The notes under the pieces are model-generated. The model did no database searches. It worked only from the letters and a program-made list of their open reading frames with translations, and was not told the origin of the DNA. A stretch of 64,000 bases of DNA from Enoplolaimus lenunculus (Eukaryota; Nematoda; Enoplea; Enoplida; Thoracostomopsidae). The stretch is taken from contig JASANG010003755.1 in assembly GCA_030248215.1 (NCBI GenBank), forward strand, positions 248,001-312,000, in the 5' to 3' direction. The position numbers were made by a program, and so were the translations under genes. Numbering within the stretch: the stretch's first letter is position 1; each line of letters begins with the position of its first letter. This document shows positions 50,480 to 61,334 of this stretch, piece after piece.

Positions 50480-50895
50480 GGCCCATGTTACTATAAAGGC
50501 CGTCCCAATTTCCCGGGACACAAATATACCCGGAGTGCACACTTATGCGCTCCTGTTTACATATGCACAGGCAGATATATTTACGTAGTCCCAACTGTCC
50601 CGTTTGTCCCAACTGTCCCATCTCCCGTTTCTCCCAACTGTCCCATCTCCCGTTTGTCCCATCTGTCCCGTTTGTCCAAACTGTCCCAAGTGTCCCAACT
50701 GTCCAATTTGTCCCATCTGTCCTAACTGTCCCAACTATCCCATCTGTTCCATCTGTCCCGTTTGTCCCAAGTGTCCCAACTGTCCCATCTGTCCCTACTG
50801 TCTCAACTGTCCCGCTGTCCCAATTGTATTTTTAATGTACTCCTGGTACATTTCTGTCCCGGGAAAACATGACGGCCTTTAAAGCAACATTGGCC
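50480..50895. repeat. TIR element with internal CTGTCCCAA minisatellite
   Basis: The inverted ends run about 55 bases: GGCCCATGTTACTATAAAGG at the left, and CCTTTAAAGCAACATTGGCC at the right. Further in, TTTCCCGGGACACAAATATA faces ACATTTCTGTCCCGGGAAAA. The core (about 50590-50825) is an array of 9- to 10-base units such as AACTGTCCC and ATCTGTCCC. Short open frames across it, rich in Cys-Pro, are products of the repeat and not proteins. Confidence 0.75.
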
Positions 50896-51108
50896 AGCGT
50901 ATTTCTAAGCCTAAGCCTCAGCGCAAGATTACGCCTTCAATTAAGTTTATGCCTAACCAAAAAATTCGTTTAAAGCTTAAGCTTAAACAGCCACCTGAAA
51001 AAAAATGGTTTGCCAGCCTATTCCTAAGTCTAAAGCCATAAAATTAAATCTAAAGATTAAACTGACTTTGTTACAGCCAAACGATCCGACCTGTTCTATG
51101 CATGGGCC
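50896..51108 (-). repeat. TTAGGC-core element, reverse orientation
   Basis: CTAAGCCTAAGCCTCAGC near its left end and TGTTCTATGCATGGGCC at its right end are the reverse of the TTAGGC core and GGCCCATGT terminus of the copies at 54778, 59477 and 60771. It abuts the previous element directly. The core is short and decayed. Confidence 0.55.
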
Positions 51109-51630
51109 GACAAAAGCCTCAATTATTAATTGCATGAGCGTGGATTTGTACTGTTTTATTTTATAAAATGTTTTACTTCCATAAATTAAATTGAAGACAG
51201 ATGAATGTTCGTTGGAAAGGTTGTGTCGTTTTCACGTTTTGCGGAAAATTAGTTTGGTTTCTAATACGTGATTTATTAAAGAGCAAATTCTGTAAATCTC
51301 GTGTAAAATAATTTAATAGAAATATTTTGCAATAATTTTTCACAGCGAAAATTCATGAAATGTATAGCGTTTTTTGACAATTTACTCCGATTGTACATTG
51401 TTATAGGTATATTGTTTGATTTACTAATTGACATACCCTGTCTGCTCTATGTTTGAGCTAATGTATATATAAATTGAAATGTTGTCAATGGAAAACAGAA
51501 GAGCGTAATCGAAGATGAAAAATTGGAGCCGTAGCCGGAGGTTGACAAACGGACGCGAAGGTGAACCAATTCAGTTTTCTCGAATCTCGTAAAGTCTTTA
51601 AATTTAACCATAACCTATAAAATGTGAAAA

Positions 51631-51836
51631 CATTATTTTAAACCTTGACTCAAATTGACTCTCTCCGAAATAGGCTTTTCCTGACTACACAAACTGAGTC
51701 AAAATGCGACTCCACCAGAGTCCAACTGAGCTGAATTTAACTCTGGCGGAGTCGAATTTTGACTCAGTTTGTGCAGTCCCGTAGAGCCTATTTCGGAGAG
51801 TCAAATTGACTCACCACACCATTTTTGAACTGTACA
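51631..51836. repeat. Second copy of the palindromic MITE
   Basis: Shares CCGAAATAGGCTTTTCC, ACACAAACTGAGTCAAAAT, TCTGGCGGAGTCGAATTTTG and GCCTATTTCGGAGAGTCAAA with 43695-43910. The left end has lost the first bases; the right end reads CACCATTTTTGAACTGTACA. Confidence 0.7.
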
Positions 51837-52569
51837 GATTTATTGTTAAAATTAGCAAATTTATCAATATTAACTACTGTATACAGTAACTGGCATAAGC
51901 GGGGTATGACTGGTATTTATTGCGTCTCTGAAGAAGGTTGCTATTTGGTTGCGGATTATGATTTATTGCTCAAATTAAACGCAGCACGAAATTAAAGTAT
52001 GAGACAACTTTTACCCCTTTTGTTGTTAATCTATTAGATTTGTTTTATTATCAAACTTTTAATTTATACATTATTTCCAACAATTTTTGTCAAAATAGCA
52101 AAAAAAACCACGTATTTAGTGTATAATCCTACATATGTTTGCCTATACACAATTTATGAGGATTCAAATTTTAACTGTCATCCAATAAAGCGAGACACAT
52201 CCATATATGCACAACGTTTGATGTTGGAGAAAACCTCGTGAGAGAGAATCCACATCCAAAGGCGTGAATGAAGCATTTTTGTTTCATAGCACATAACGCC
52301 AGCAGCGTATAGCTGGAGGTCTGCCTCCGGCCCCGGCCGTAAATCGTCCTTCAGCTCTGGTAACACGCGGAGGTTCCGACATTTTCGGTTGTCACATTTT
52401 AAATAGTTTCACAAAAGTTTTATAAACCGTTGCATTTTATCACTAACTTTGGTACCAATTTGAGGTGTTAATTCTCGGGGTTTCTAATACTAAATAACCG
52501 AAAACCGCAATATTTGACAACACTTTACAGATATTCGCCAAAATTAACAATAGATAAACAGTACACTTT
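51837..52569. other. Spacer between BTAF1 and the Kv gene, nothing recognised
   Basis: AT-rich and downstream of the Kv stop on the minus strand, so it may contain that gene's 3' untranslated region. No frame or repeat family recognised. Confidence 0.35.
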
Positions 52570-52666
52570 AATATTTTGACGACGAAATTTCGTTTCATCT
52601 TCGGTTCCGTTTCCGGCAAATTTTATTGACATCCGGTTCCGGCATTTTTTACCTTTGGTTGCACCC
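52570..52666. repeat. Right end of a CCGGTTCCGG hAT-like element
   Basis: TTCCGTTTCCGGCAAATTTT, ATCCGGTTCCGGCATTTTTT and terminal GGTTGCACCCTG match the right half of 42878-43230. The left end is not evident. Confidence 0.55.
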
Positions 52667-52721
52667 TGATCACCAGGTAGTGATATCTGTTTATAAACAA
52701 ACGAACTGTTGCATTCGCGAA

Positions 52722-55700
52722 TCAAAATTTCAAATGCGTTTTTGGCCGTGAACTTTTCCTGCAATCAACAGCGTCAGTGCAATGTTTTGATGCGTCATTC
52801 GCCACAAGTTTGCCTGGATGTCGAATATCATCGGGTGGACGGCAATCTACAGCGTCTTGTGATGATGCTGGTTCCGCGGTGCTGTTATCGTAATAGGTTT
52901 GGTGAAATTTGTCAACAATCACAGATATTGGAAATGCGAGTAGAATAATACCCGATATGCTTACCATGGATGCTAGAATTTTGCCAGCAACTGTCACAGG
53001 ATAAACGTCACCATACCTGAACGAATTTAACAGAGAACAAACGTGATTTAGGGTTACAGGCGCAAACTGGCTAAATTAAATATACATTAACTGGTTAGAT
53101 TGAAGGAAATAGAAACAATGTACGCTGTTCACTAGGGTTGTTTCTCATGGTTTGGCTCTTTGTGCCGATAGAAGACATCGTTCATTTTAATTTAGGAGTC
53201 TGCCACTGGGAAACAGGGACATTGAAAGACTTATTGACGGGGACATTTTGGTAGGAAAACGGAATTTTGGCCCTCCAGAAATTACGTGAAAATTTAGTTT
53301 ACTATAGATCTCGACGAGCTGAGTTTAGCATCAACCACAATAAAGTGTTTACAGGGCGTGGAAAATCAGTAATTAAATCCCAAACACTATTCGATATTAT
53401 TTTTTGCTTTCCAGTGGCTATTGGACTGCAATTCTCAGGGATACAATATTTTAAAATTAAAGTGAAAATACATTTTTCAATGCGGCGTTTCTTATTTTTT
53501 GTTTGATCTTAAAGTGTCGTGTAAGACAGACATCAACGGCTGCTTGATTGTTAGTCGACGATTATACTCGTCGGTAAAATTTGAAATTTTCAAAGCTGAT
53601 GCCCTAGCAAAATTTTGGATTATTAGGTATCGTATCAAAAACAACACTGTTTTAAACGTATTTCTCGTTGCAAAAACATTTTTCAAAACGATGTTTTGTT
53701 AAAAGATAAACTCTAAAATGAATCGCTTGACGCCTACGCCTAAGCAAAAAATTAGTCTGAAAATTACTGTGTTGCAGTCGCGTTGAAAAACGTTCCGTCG
53801 CTGGTCTTTACATTTACCAAGTTAGTCAATCAGTCCCACAAACTTACCCAACCGTTGTCATCGTAATAATACACCACCATGATGCCGCTGGAATGCTATA
53901 GAAAAATGTTCCAGGTGATTCGAATTCAATAAAATACATAATTGTTGAAAAGATTAAATTCGTTGTCAAGATAAACAACAGCAACAGCGTCAACTCGCGC
54001 CACGATTTACGTAACGTTTCCGCCATTGATTGAAATCCACGTGAGTATCGAGCAACTTTAAGGACTCGCAGGACTCGAAGGACTCGTAAAACACGCAGCA
54101 ATCGAACGATGAGCAGCGAACGGCGAAGATCCTGAAATCCTTTACTATGAATACCGAAACTGTTTAATGCGAGTTCAAAGTAGAATGGAGTAATTGCAAG
54201 TATATCAATGATGCTCATTGCTGATTTGATGTAAGCCAGACGACACGGCGCCGCAATTAAACGGGCCAAATATTCGGCTGAGAACCAAATAACACAACCA
54301 GTATCGATCCATTCAAGTGTGGAGTCGACTCGAGTTTCGTTTGTCGTTGGATCTTTGAATTTGAACTCGTGCAGGGAACTCAACATCAACACGACTACGG
54401 TGATCATAATGACACAACACGAAAGTAACATCAGTATCTGAAACACTTAATTGATTAATGTCAACAATTGTGCGTATATATGACGGGCCACAAACATATA
54501 TTTGTTTCGGTTAGCAAACGAGACGTTCCAAACACAAATTGTTGTTCAAGACAGCCCAAAGAACTAGTTTGGGAACTGGAATGCAAACTGGTTTTGATTG
54601 GACACTTGAGCGCTAAGAGAAATACCTTACAAGCAATATACGTACTTTTTTCAATTTTTTTCCGTTTTTCGATAACAAAATGGAGACTACTTTTTTACCT
54701 TCAGTTCAATCTCTCCCGAAAAAGCCAGCCCTGCTGACTTTGCCCGTAGTATATTTACATAATCCACACTGAATTTCGGCCCATGTAAAGATACAGGAGC
54801 GGAACGTTTTTCTGTGCGACTAGAATAAAGTAAGCTTAAGCTTTAGACTAATTTTTTGCCTGGCCTAGGGTTATAGGCTGAGGCTAGGAATATACTCATT
54901 CTTACGATTAGGGTTAGGTTTAATAGGCTTAGGTTTAGGCTTAGGAATATGCTTATAGTACTGTTCCGCTCATGTTCTTTACATTGGCTCTATGATGTTA
55001 AAAGTTGTAGGTGGGTTTCCACCATTGTCATTTTTACGCGTTAATAAACTGTCTCAATATCAACCAATCAAAATCAGATTACATTTTAGTATCGCTTTAG
55101 TGTCCTGAATAACAATTGACGTTTGATACGTATCGGTAAGCATTTTGTGACCGGGTCATAATTTGCTAAAAAAATTATTTTCTTTTTTCTGGCAAATTTG
55201 GTCGAATATACAGGAATATTTTGAGATGCAACGTAGCAATTAAACCGTAACTTGTTTTAGGTACATTACAGATGTGCAAGTTCAATAATAGAAAAGTTGA
55301 TTTATATCACTGTAAATTCCAGTGAGTTGATTTTAACTCAGAATGAGTTGAATCAGTACGAAGCCTTAGCACTGAATTAGGTCTTTCAGAACTCAAAATT
55401 GTGAATTGACAAAAAACATTCTGAGCTAATTTTTCAATTCGCTCGGAATTAAATCAGCGCAGAGCGAGTTGATGTTTTTTGTTATTAACTCAGAAATATT
55501 AACCGCAGAATTGACTAATTCGCTATGTGAGCTGATTAATCAACTCATCATCGGAATTTACAGTATATAATGGCTGTAGTATGTAAACTTACAGAGTTTT
55601 GAACCTAAAAATGTAAGTTGACTCGCTGCAACCGGCATCGAAAAGAAATGTATGCGTAAAAAATAACTTCTCTTGGAATGCCTACCAGTGCTGTTGTAGA

Positions 55701-56897
55701 ACTTGTAGGTTCTTCCAAAGTTTCCCACATCAAACGTCGAAACCGATTCAATTGAAGTTTCAACTTTTCACACGGTTTTAATGCTTTTTTCAACGGTGAA
55801 CTCTGTGGTGGAGCGAGTAATTCTTCATGCGCTTGCAGACGATTCCTACGACCACCATCATCGCTGTGAACTGCAGACTGATTGCAGTGAGTTGCGATTA
55901 TTGCACTTGTTGGGTTGCTTATGCTGAGGTGACTAGGATGGCTGGTCCAATCCTGATCTATGTCAGTGTCCAAAGCTGTAGACGAATCTTGGTCTACAAT
56001 TGGTTGAAAGCTAAATTTAAAAATGTGCAGAAAATTTTGATTGAACGAGCGAAAAGGAATTGCGGACGGAAGTAAGCAAACTCAGTGAATCATAAAACAA
56101 ATATTTCACATCTATTTTGGATAGAAATCCAAACAATTTTTCTTGAGAGCATTCGAAACTACACTCCAAAAAATGGTGAGTCAAATTGATATTCTCCGAA
56201 ATAAAGCTTTTCCGGACTACACATACAGTCACAGTTCAACTCCACTAGAGTCAAGTCAATTTAACTCTCCATTTTCTGTAGTGTACGAATCTCCTGCAAC
56301 GTCCATTTCAACGCCTATTTTAGCGTAACTTAAAAATAAGCATAAAAATTTAAGCTGAGCAAAAAGAAAACTCTGACCTATACTTTATAATCATAATTAA
56401 CATTTATCTCAGCTAAAATATGCTCAACACTGAAACACTTTTCGGCCGAGTCTTTGATGTTCCCCCATTGAAAAAAATTAACGCTTACGCGCTCCGCTCT
56501 TGACCAACTCCGTTAATCGCTCTATAACGACAGTTTCAAGCTCAGCTGAGCTCAAATCAAGCTTTCCTAAACAACACGGACTAACAGCGCCGTACGGTAT
56601 GTTCCAGTAGTCCATTTCTCGTTGAAACGCTCGGCCACAAACCGCATCAGGTACGTGTAAAACTGAATTTCGATACAAATTGACTAGCGATTCGAACAAA
56701 ATCGCTGAGCGATCAAAATAATATTCACCAGTGTCGGCAAAATAAATACGACCACTGCATAAGTCAAGCCGTTGCGAGTGAGACAACATTGAAAAGCGTC
56801 CCAGGAACGTTTCAGGATATCGTTGAAGACTCGTGTGTAAAACGGTGAACGGAGTTCCGTTGATATTTAGTTTGAGTAAATTTGTTTTGTCTCCCAT
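52722..56897 (-). CDS. Voltage-gated potassium channel subunit (Kv, non-Shaker type), complete
   Basis: A six-transmembrane Kv alpha subunit of the plasma membrane. Four exons with matching phases: 56489-56897, 55686-55993, 53848-54437 and 52722-53016; 533 residues. The T1 assembly domain (about 5-110) has the zinc motif HX5CX20CC (H81, C87, C108/C109), which Shab-, Shaw- and Shal-type channels have and Shaker lacks. S1 is about 240-262, S2 282-302 and S3 310-331. S4 carries R351, R354, R357, R360, R363, K366, R369 and R372. S5 is 388-411, the filter TMTTVGYGD 431-439 and S6 about 445-474. S6 has P465-I-S467 in place of Pro-x-Pro. The C-terminal tail is short. The T1 resembles Shaw (Kv3), while the S6 recalls silent Kv5/6/8/9 subunits, so the subfamily is left open. 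Confidence 0.93.
53716..53812 (-). repeat. Truncated GGCCCATGT/TTAGGC-family fragment in the last Kv intron
   Basis: CGCCTACGCCTAAGCAAAAAATTAG and AAAAACGTTCCGTCGCTGG-like sequence is the reverse of the left part of the copies at 54778 and 60771 (GGAACGTTTTT, ACTAATTTTTTGCC). The terminus itself is degraded. Confidence 0.5.
54778..54988 (+). repeat. Complete small TTAGGC-core TIR element in a Kv intron
   Basis: The left end GGCCCATGTAAAGATACAGG with AGCGGAACG is inverted at the right end (GTTCCGCTCATGTTCTTTAC, then ATTGGC). The core holds diverged TTAGGC and TTAGGG units joined by AATATACTCATTCTTACG. There is no coding sequence. Confidence 0.7.
55304..55567. repeat. MITE rich in GAGTTGA / AATTCAACTC motifs, in a Kv intron
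   Basis: The left border CACTGTAAATTCCAGTGAGT is inverted at the right (CATCGGAATTTACAGTATA). TATA at both borders is compatible with a TA target duplication. The interior is internally palindromic (GAGTTGATTTTAACTC). Non-coding. Confidence 0.65.
56160..56285. repeat. Third, shortened copy of the palindromic MITE, in Kv intron 1
   Basis: TACACTCCAAAAAATGGTGA at the left and CATTTTCTGTAGTGTA at the right match the ends of 43695-43910. CCGAAATAAAGCTTTTCCGG is retained, and the central part is shorter by about 90 bases. Confidence 0.65.
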
Positions 56898-56966
56898 GCC
56901 GGGTTTATTGTATATATTTTATATCCTGTATAAACGTTTCATAGAAATTGTGTTAATGCTACCAAG
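56898..56966. promoter_or_regulatory. Immediate upstream flank of the Kv start codon
   Basis: On the minus strand this precedes the Kv ATG and should hold 5' untranslated sequence. ATATAAAATATATACAATAA-like sequence is present, but no core element can be assigned. Confidence 0.2.
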
Positions 56967-57115
56967 CGTGGATGATGCATACTTCAGCAAGAGTACGCAA
57001 CTGGGTACAATCTGTGTAGAAAAAAATGTTCCCAGCGCACGTTTGTTTTTGGTCAACCCACCCTTACTTAGAGAAGGTCAAATTTATCGAATTCTACCAT
57101 TTCAAATATCAGTCT
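56967..57115. repeat. Interspersed repeat, first of two copies
   Basis: GTGGATGATGCATACTTCAG, AATGTTCCCAGCGCACGTTT, GTTTTTGGTCAACCCACCCTTA and AATTCTACCATTTCAAATATCA recur in the same order at 59203-59345 (GTGGATAATGCCTACTTTCA and so on). No coding capacity. The start of this copy lies about 70 bases upstream of the Kv start codon. Confidence 0.65.
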
Positions 57116-58609
57116 ACTTAAAATTTCAGGACTAAAAATGTTTGAAATAATAAATGAAACAGCTCAGAATTTCGTGTCTGAAATCGTTAAAACATCAGTG
57201 TCAACTTTTAAGCATGAAAAATTTCAGACTTATATTTTTGATAACATTGATAAAATAAAAAGCTGAAATTCAAGACATATATATGTAGCTTGCATTTAAA
57301 CATAACTGTCTCAAATTTCACACATTATTTCTCAAATATCGGATGATTTATTTTGCAAGTAGACAGTGCTTATTTGAAATTAACCATTTTTCGCAAGAAA
57401 TATTAAATCCGCCGTTCAAAAAATCAAATTTCATTATAATTGGCAATAAACATATCGAAAGGACTGGGGTCAATTTAGTAGAAACGTCGACCATTTTTAC
57501 GTAATATCAGGTGTCAAAAAACATGACAAATTAAGCGGAAAACATAAATTGTCAAATCATGACGCAATATTGACGTTTAGCAGCATTGGTTGTGTATACA
57601 AAATACCGCAGTAAAACAAATCACAATGCAAAGCATACGGATTATGTTATATTTTTGACTGTTTTTGGTTAAATATTCTAATATGAAAGTATATATTTTA
57701 CCAACATCTAAAAACTGGAAGAATAGCTGAGCACTGGAAGCTCTGGATCTTTATTTTAAATGCAAATCCTGCTTTCTGAAAACCTTTTCCGGCCCAAGAA
57801 CAGCTAATGGTCCTTGTACAAAATTGCCTTATTTGAAGCTAACTCAAGCAAAGCGAGCTAAAAGTGCAAAGCTATAAAGCTGCAGTTTGCGCGCACGGAA
57901 GCCAAAAATGCGTCCATCACACAGCGCCCTCAAAAGTCACCTGGTGCACGCATGATATTGTTGAAATTGGATCAGACTAAACAGATTGACACATTCAAAA
58001 ACAATTGTGTATAAAAAATTATTGAAATATCAGCCAAAAACTCCAGTCTTTTATATTAATATTCACGACAGCAGAGTAAAACTTACCATTAAAGTTAGTA
58101 GAACTTACCATTGGAGCAAACGTACAATTAATGCGGCATTAATGCCAGCAAGAGGACGAATGACAATTTGAAAAAACAAACGGAATGTAACCCCATAAAT
58201 TTTAACAAAGACAAATGATTCCACGAGACTCTGTGCCATAAATGGAACGGACGGGTAACAGTTGTTTATTTTGCAAAAAAACACCGATATTAAATGCTGT
58301 TAAAACACCAATAATCATCAGAGGCTCGTATAAAACGAGGAATAGGGCAGAAATATTTCTGCAAAATTTCCAGATTTCACTCGATAAAGGCACTTTCACA
58401 GGCTGGACAATGGTCAAAAATTTTCTCGCTCGCTTGTAAAAAACTTGCTAGCGTGGTTAAGCACTCGTGAAACGAAATCACGGCTACGCCTCTGATAAAA
58501 CATAAAATATCATGGTTACTGGCATTACAAAATGAATTTAATTTGGGTGTCTTTATAGGCTTCTTTGAACAGTGCGGCTAATACAGAAACGTTTCTACAA
58601 AGCGTCTCT
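57116..58609. other. AT-rich intergenic stretch, nothing firmly recognised
   Basis: Contains motifs such as TTTCAGACTTATATTTTTGA and AATTCAAGACATATATATG near 57220-57290 that resemble the AT-rich repeat at 63380-64000. No gene or RNA recognised. Confidence 0.35.
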
Positions 58610-58680
58610 GGACGGCACCGTACAGTGACGAACGTCGTCATGCGGCGATAAAGGGCAAAAAATGTATAGTGCAGCCCTAA
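58610..58680. repeat. Copy of the GC-rich GGCACCGTACAGTGACG repeat
   Basis: TGGACGGCACCGTACAGTGA, GTCATGCGGCGATAAAGGGC and terminal TATAGTGCAGCCCTAA parallel 37285-37390 and, inverted, 2081-2190. Confidence 0.5.
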
Positions 58681-58696
58681 ATTTTGTTTTGTTACC

Positions 58697-59145
58697 ATAC
58701 TGTAGTGACCCGAATAAGAGGGGGACTGATATTTATTTGGCCTCTCCAGAGGGTACCCCCCGTGTTATTCGGTTACGAACTGTTATTTATGTTCAACCCA
58801 CGCTCCGCCGACCTTCGTTACTGATATATATCTGGTAGTGCAATTATCCGTTCAATTAAACATTTATTGTCTTGTGTCAATAGCTTGAGTGACAATACAA
58901 TGATATATAGGAATGTACTTTCTAAATGTAAGTACGCTTTAAAGTTTCGAACTCAAATTATTTTGTCCTGGAGTCATTTAGGCGCTACAATTTAGGGTTA
59001 ATTGACATTTATGGACTCTAATTAGGGTTTAGGGACTCTATGCGCTTACGCACTCTTATTAGGGATACGGACTCCTACTGATTCGGACTCAAAATGGGGA
59101 CCCCTCCTATTATTACCCCTCTTATTTGGGTCAATACAGTACGAT
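58697..59145. repeat. About 450-base element with ACTGTAGTGACCCGAATAAG end; TIR element or solo-LTR-like fossil
   Basis: The left end TACTGTAGTGACCCGAATAA is inverted at the right end (TTATTTGGGTCAATACAGTA). A TGTAGTGAC...GTGACAATACA segment (about 58702-58898) would also fit a Gypsy-type solo LTR with TG...CA borders. No coding part remains. Which reading is right cannot be settled by eye; either way it is an inert relic. Confidence 0.5.
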
Positions 59146-59202
59146 ATCAGATAGAGTTTGTAATTTACCGCTATACGAGTCAGATGAATTAGAATGAAAA
59201 AG

Positions 59203-59345
59203 AGTGGATAATGCCTACTTTCAACAAGAGTGTGAAACTGACTACATCCTGTGTACAATAGAATGTTCCCAGCGCACGTTTTGTTTTTGGTCAACCCATC
59301 CTTAGAGACTATATAGTTTACCCAATTCTACCGTTTCAAATATCA
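59203..59345. repeat. Interspersed repeat, second copy of the 56967-57115 family
   Basis: Contains GTGGATAATGCCTACTTTCA, AATGTTCCCAGCGCACGTTT, GGTCAACCCATCCTTAGAGA and AATTCTACCGTTTCAAATATC in the same order as the first copy. Confidence 0.65.
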
Positions 59346-59476
59346 ATTATCTCCAAGGGTTGGTCGGTCAAAACGGAACACCCGGTGGCGCATTTTGACC
59401 AGACTATTTTTTGCCAAGTTGCACGCTTCTTTAAGAGTGATCATGGATTCTGGCTATAAGCCATCATTGATGATAT

Positions 59477-59683
59477 GGCCCATGTACAGATCAGGGGCGG
59501 AATGTTTTTCCGTGGGCCTGCAATAGAATAAGCTGAAGATTTGGACAAATTTTTTGCTTGTCTTAGGCTTAGGCTTAGGCGTAGGCTTAGGCTTAGGAAT
59601 AAACTCACGCTTAGGCTTAAGCTTAGGCTTAGGCTTAGGATTAAGCTTATAATAATGTTTCTCCTCTGTTCTTTGCATTGACC
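59477..59683 (+). repeat. TTAGGC-core TIR element
   Basis: The left end GGCCCATGTACAGATCAGGG with GCGGAATGTTTTT has its inverse at the right (CCTCTGTTCTTTGCATTGACC). The core at about 59560-59640 contains CTTAGGCTTAGGCTTAGGC runs separated by AATAAACTCACGCTTAGG. Confidence 0.7.
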
Positions 59684-60173
59684 GATGATATCATGAAAAA
59701 GTGTTATTTATTAACAAGTTTTCTAAGGTAAAGTAGTTTCCGACAAATTCAATTGTTTCCCAAAAGATTAAAGCGCTGAATCCGACACGACATTTTGCTA
59801 CAAAGCTTTTGCTGGCTCAAAACAAGCCATTCTATTCAGTGTGTCGGCGTTGTTAATATATTTGTCACAAATTTAGGTTATTAGGTTAGTAAAAAATCAT
59901 ACAGAACAAGCAAAACGGATTCGTTACAAAATAGAAGGTTCGCAGAAGGCTGTGAACAAGCGAGTGAAATGAATGTTTAACCAAGCATATGATTTAGCCT
60001 GTTTTCATAAACATGCGGAAATTATGTATCTTACGTATTAACGTTTAATTCTTGTGTTTTGACCTATAAAGCATAACACATGATCATGAATAGAGAGTAT
60101 TTACTATGGCAACTATTAGCGTTTATGAATTTCGTTTTGAAAAAGAACGGGGAAAGAAAATGAAAGTGATTAC

Positions 60174-60568
60174 CAGGGGTAAACAGGATATCCGTTTCCG
60201 TTTCCGGTAAACATCGGTGTCTGTTTCCGTTCTACAAATAGCGAAAATTCTGTTATTTTCACTTTCAAAATCAGTTCACAACGTATAGTATTTTGCAATT
60301 TTTTATTACAGACATGCTGCAATGGTTTGAAATGAAATAAAATTTACGAAATTCATCTAAAATCTTCAAAATTTTGATGCATCCGCTATTTTTTGTTTAA
60401 AATCTTAAAATTTCTAGTGAATAATTGCACACCTCTATTCTATTGGCAGAAAAATAAAACATGTTTGAAACTTTTATACTTCAATATCTGTTTTGAGTTT
60501 CATTTTCCTTTATGTTGATCGCTATCCGTTTCCGGTTTCGTTATTTTTACTATCCGTTTTACATCCTG
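60174..60568. repeat. 395-base hAT-like MITE with near-perfect 8-base target duplication
   Basis: Ends CAGGGGTAAACAGGATATCC and TATCCGTTTTACATCCTG are inverted, with CCGTTTCCGGTAAACATC and TATCCGTTTCCGGTTTCG inside. The flanking octamers GTGATTAC (60166-60173) and GTAATTAC (60569-60576) differ at one base. There is no transposase. Confidence 0.7.
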
Positions 60569-60770
60569 GTAATTACGGAACCAGAAATTGCAATGATGCT
60601 TACAGTAATGGATCGACTGCGCATCCTCTGATTCAAAACAACTTAAGGGGAGTTTACAGGTGATTTCGCCTCGGCACAAGGATGCATTACATTGATGCTG
60701 TCCAATTTGAAAAATGAACAGTGATAAAAATAACCGAAACAAAAAACGGATATTATTGAAGTAAAGTTTC

Positions 60771-61329
60771 GGCCCATGTAAACATCACGGATGGAACGTT
60801 TTTTGTGAGACTGGAATACAGCAAGCTTAAGGTTTGACTAATTTTTTACCTGGCTTAGGCTTAGTGCTCAGGCTTAGGAATATGCTCATTCTTACACTTA
60901 GGCTTTAGGCTTAGGCTTTGGCTTAGGCTTAGGTTTAGGAATATGCGCATTCTTACACTTAGACTTTAGCCTTAGGCTTAGGTTTAGGAATATGCTCATT
61001 CTTACACTTAGGCTTTAGGCTTAGGCTTAGGTTTAGGAATATGCGCATTCTTACACTTAGGCTTTAGGCTTAGGCTTAGGCTTAGGTTTAGGAATATGCT
61101 CATTCTTACACTTAGGCTTTAGGCTTAGGCTTAGGTTTAGAAATGCTCATTCTTACACTTAGGCTTTAGGCTTAGGCTTAGGTTTAGAAATGCTCATTCT
61201 TACACTTAGGCTTTAGGCTTAGGCTTAGGCTTAGATTTAGGAATATGGTCATTCTTACACTTAGGCTTTAGTCTTAGGCTTTGGCTTAGGCTTAGGAATA
61301 TGCTTATAATACTGTTCCGCTCCTTGGCC
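60771..61329 (+). repeat. TTAGGC-core element with an expanded minisatellite
   Basis: Begins GGCCCATGTAAACATCACGG and TGGAACGTTTTT, and ends ACTGTTCCGCTCCTTGGCC. Between lie about eight units of 46-60 bases, each a run of TTAGGC, TTTAGGC and TTTAGG followed by AATATGCTCATTCTTACAC (some units have AAATGCTC). The units are very alike, suggesting recent expansion. Confidence 0.8.
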
Positions 61330-61334
61330 GCAAA

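Noticed and set aside
50545-50882. Cys-Pro-rich repeat frames resembling a small secreted protein
   Set aside because: They are translations of the CTGTCCCAA minisatellite inside a TIR element; several frames are open at once because of the repeat.
60855-61300. A true telomere or chromosome end
   Set aside because: The TTAGGC runs are short, interrupted by a fixed spacer and enclosed by transposon-like ends, with unique sequence on both sides.
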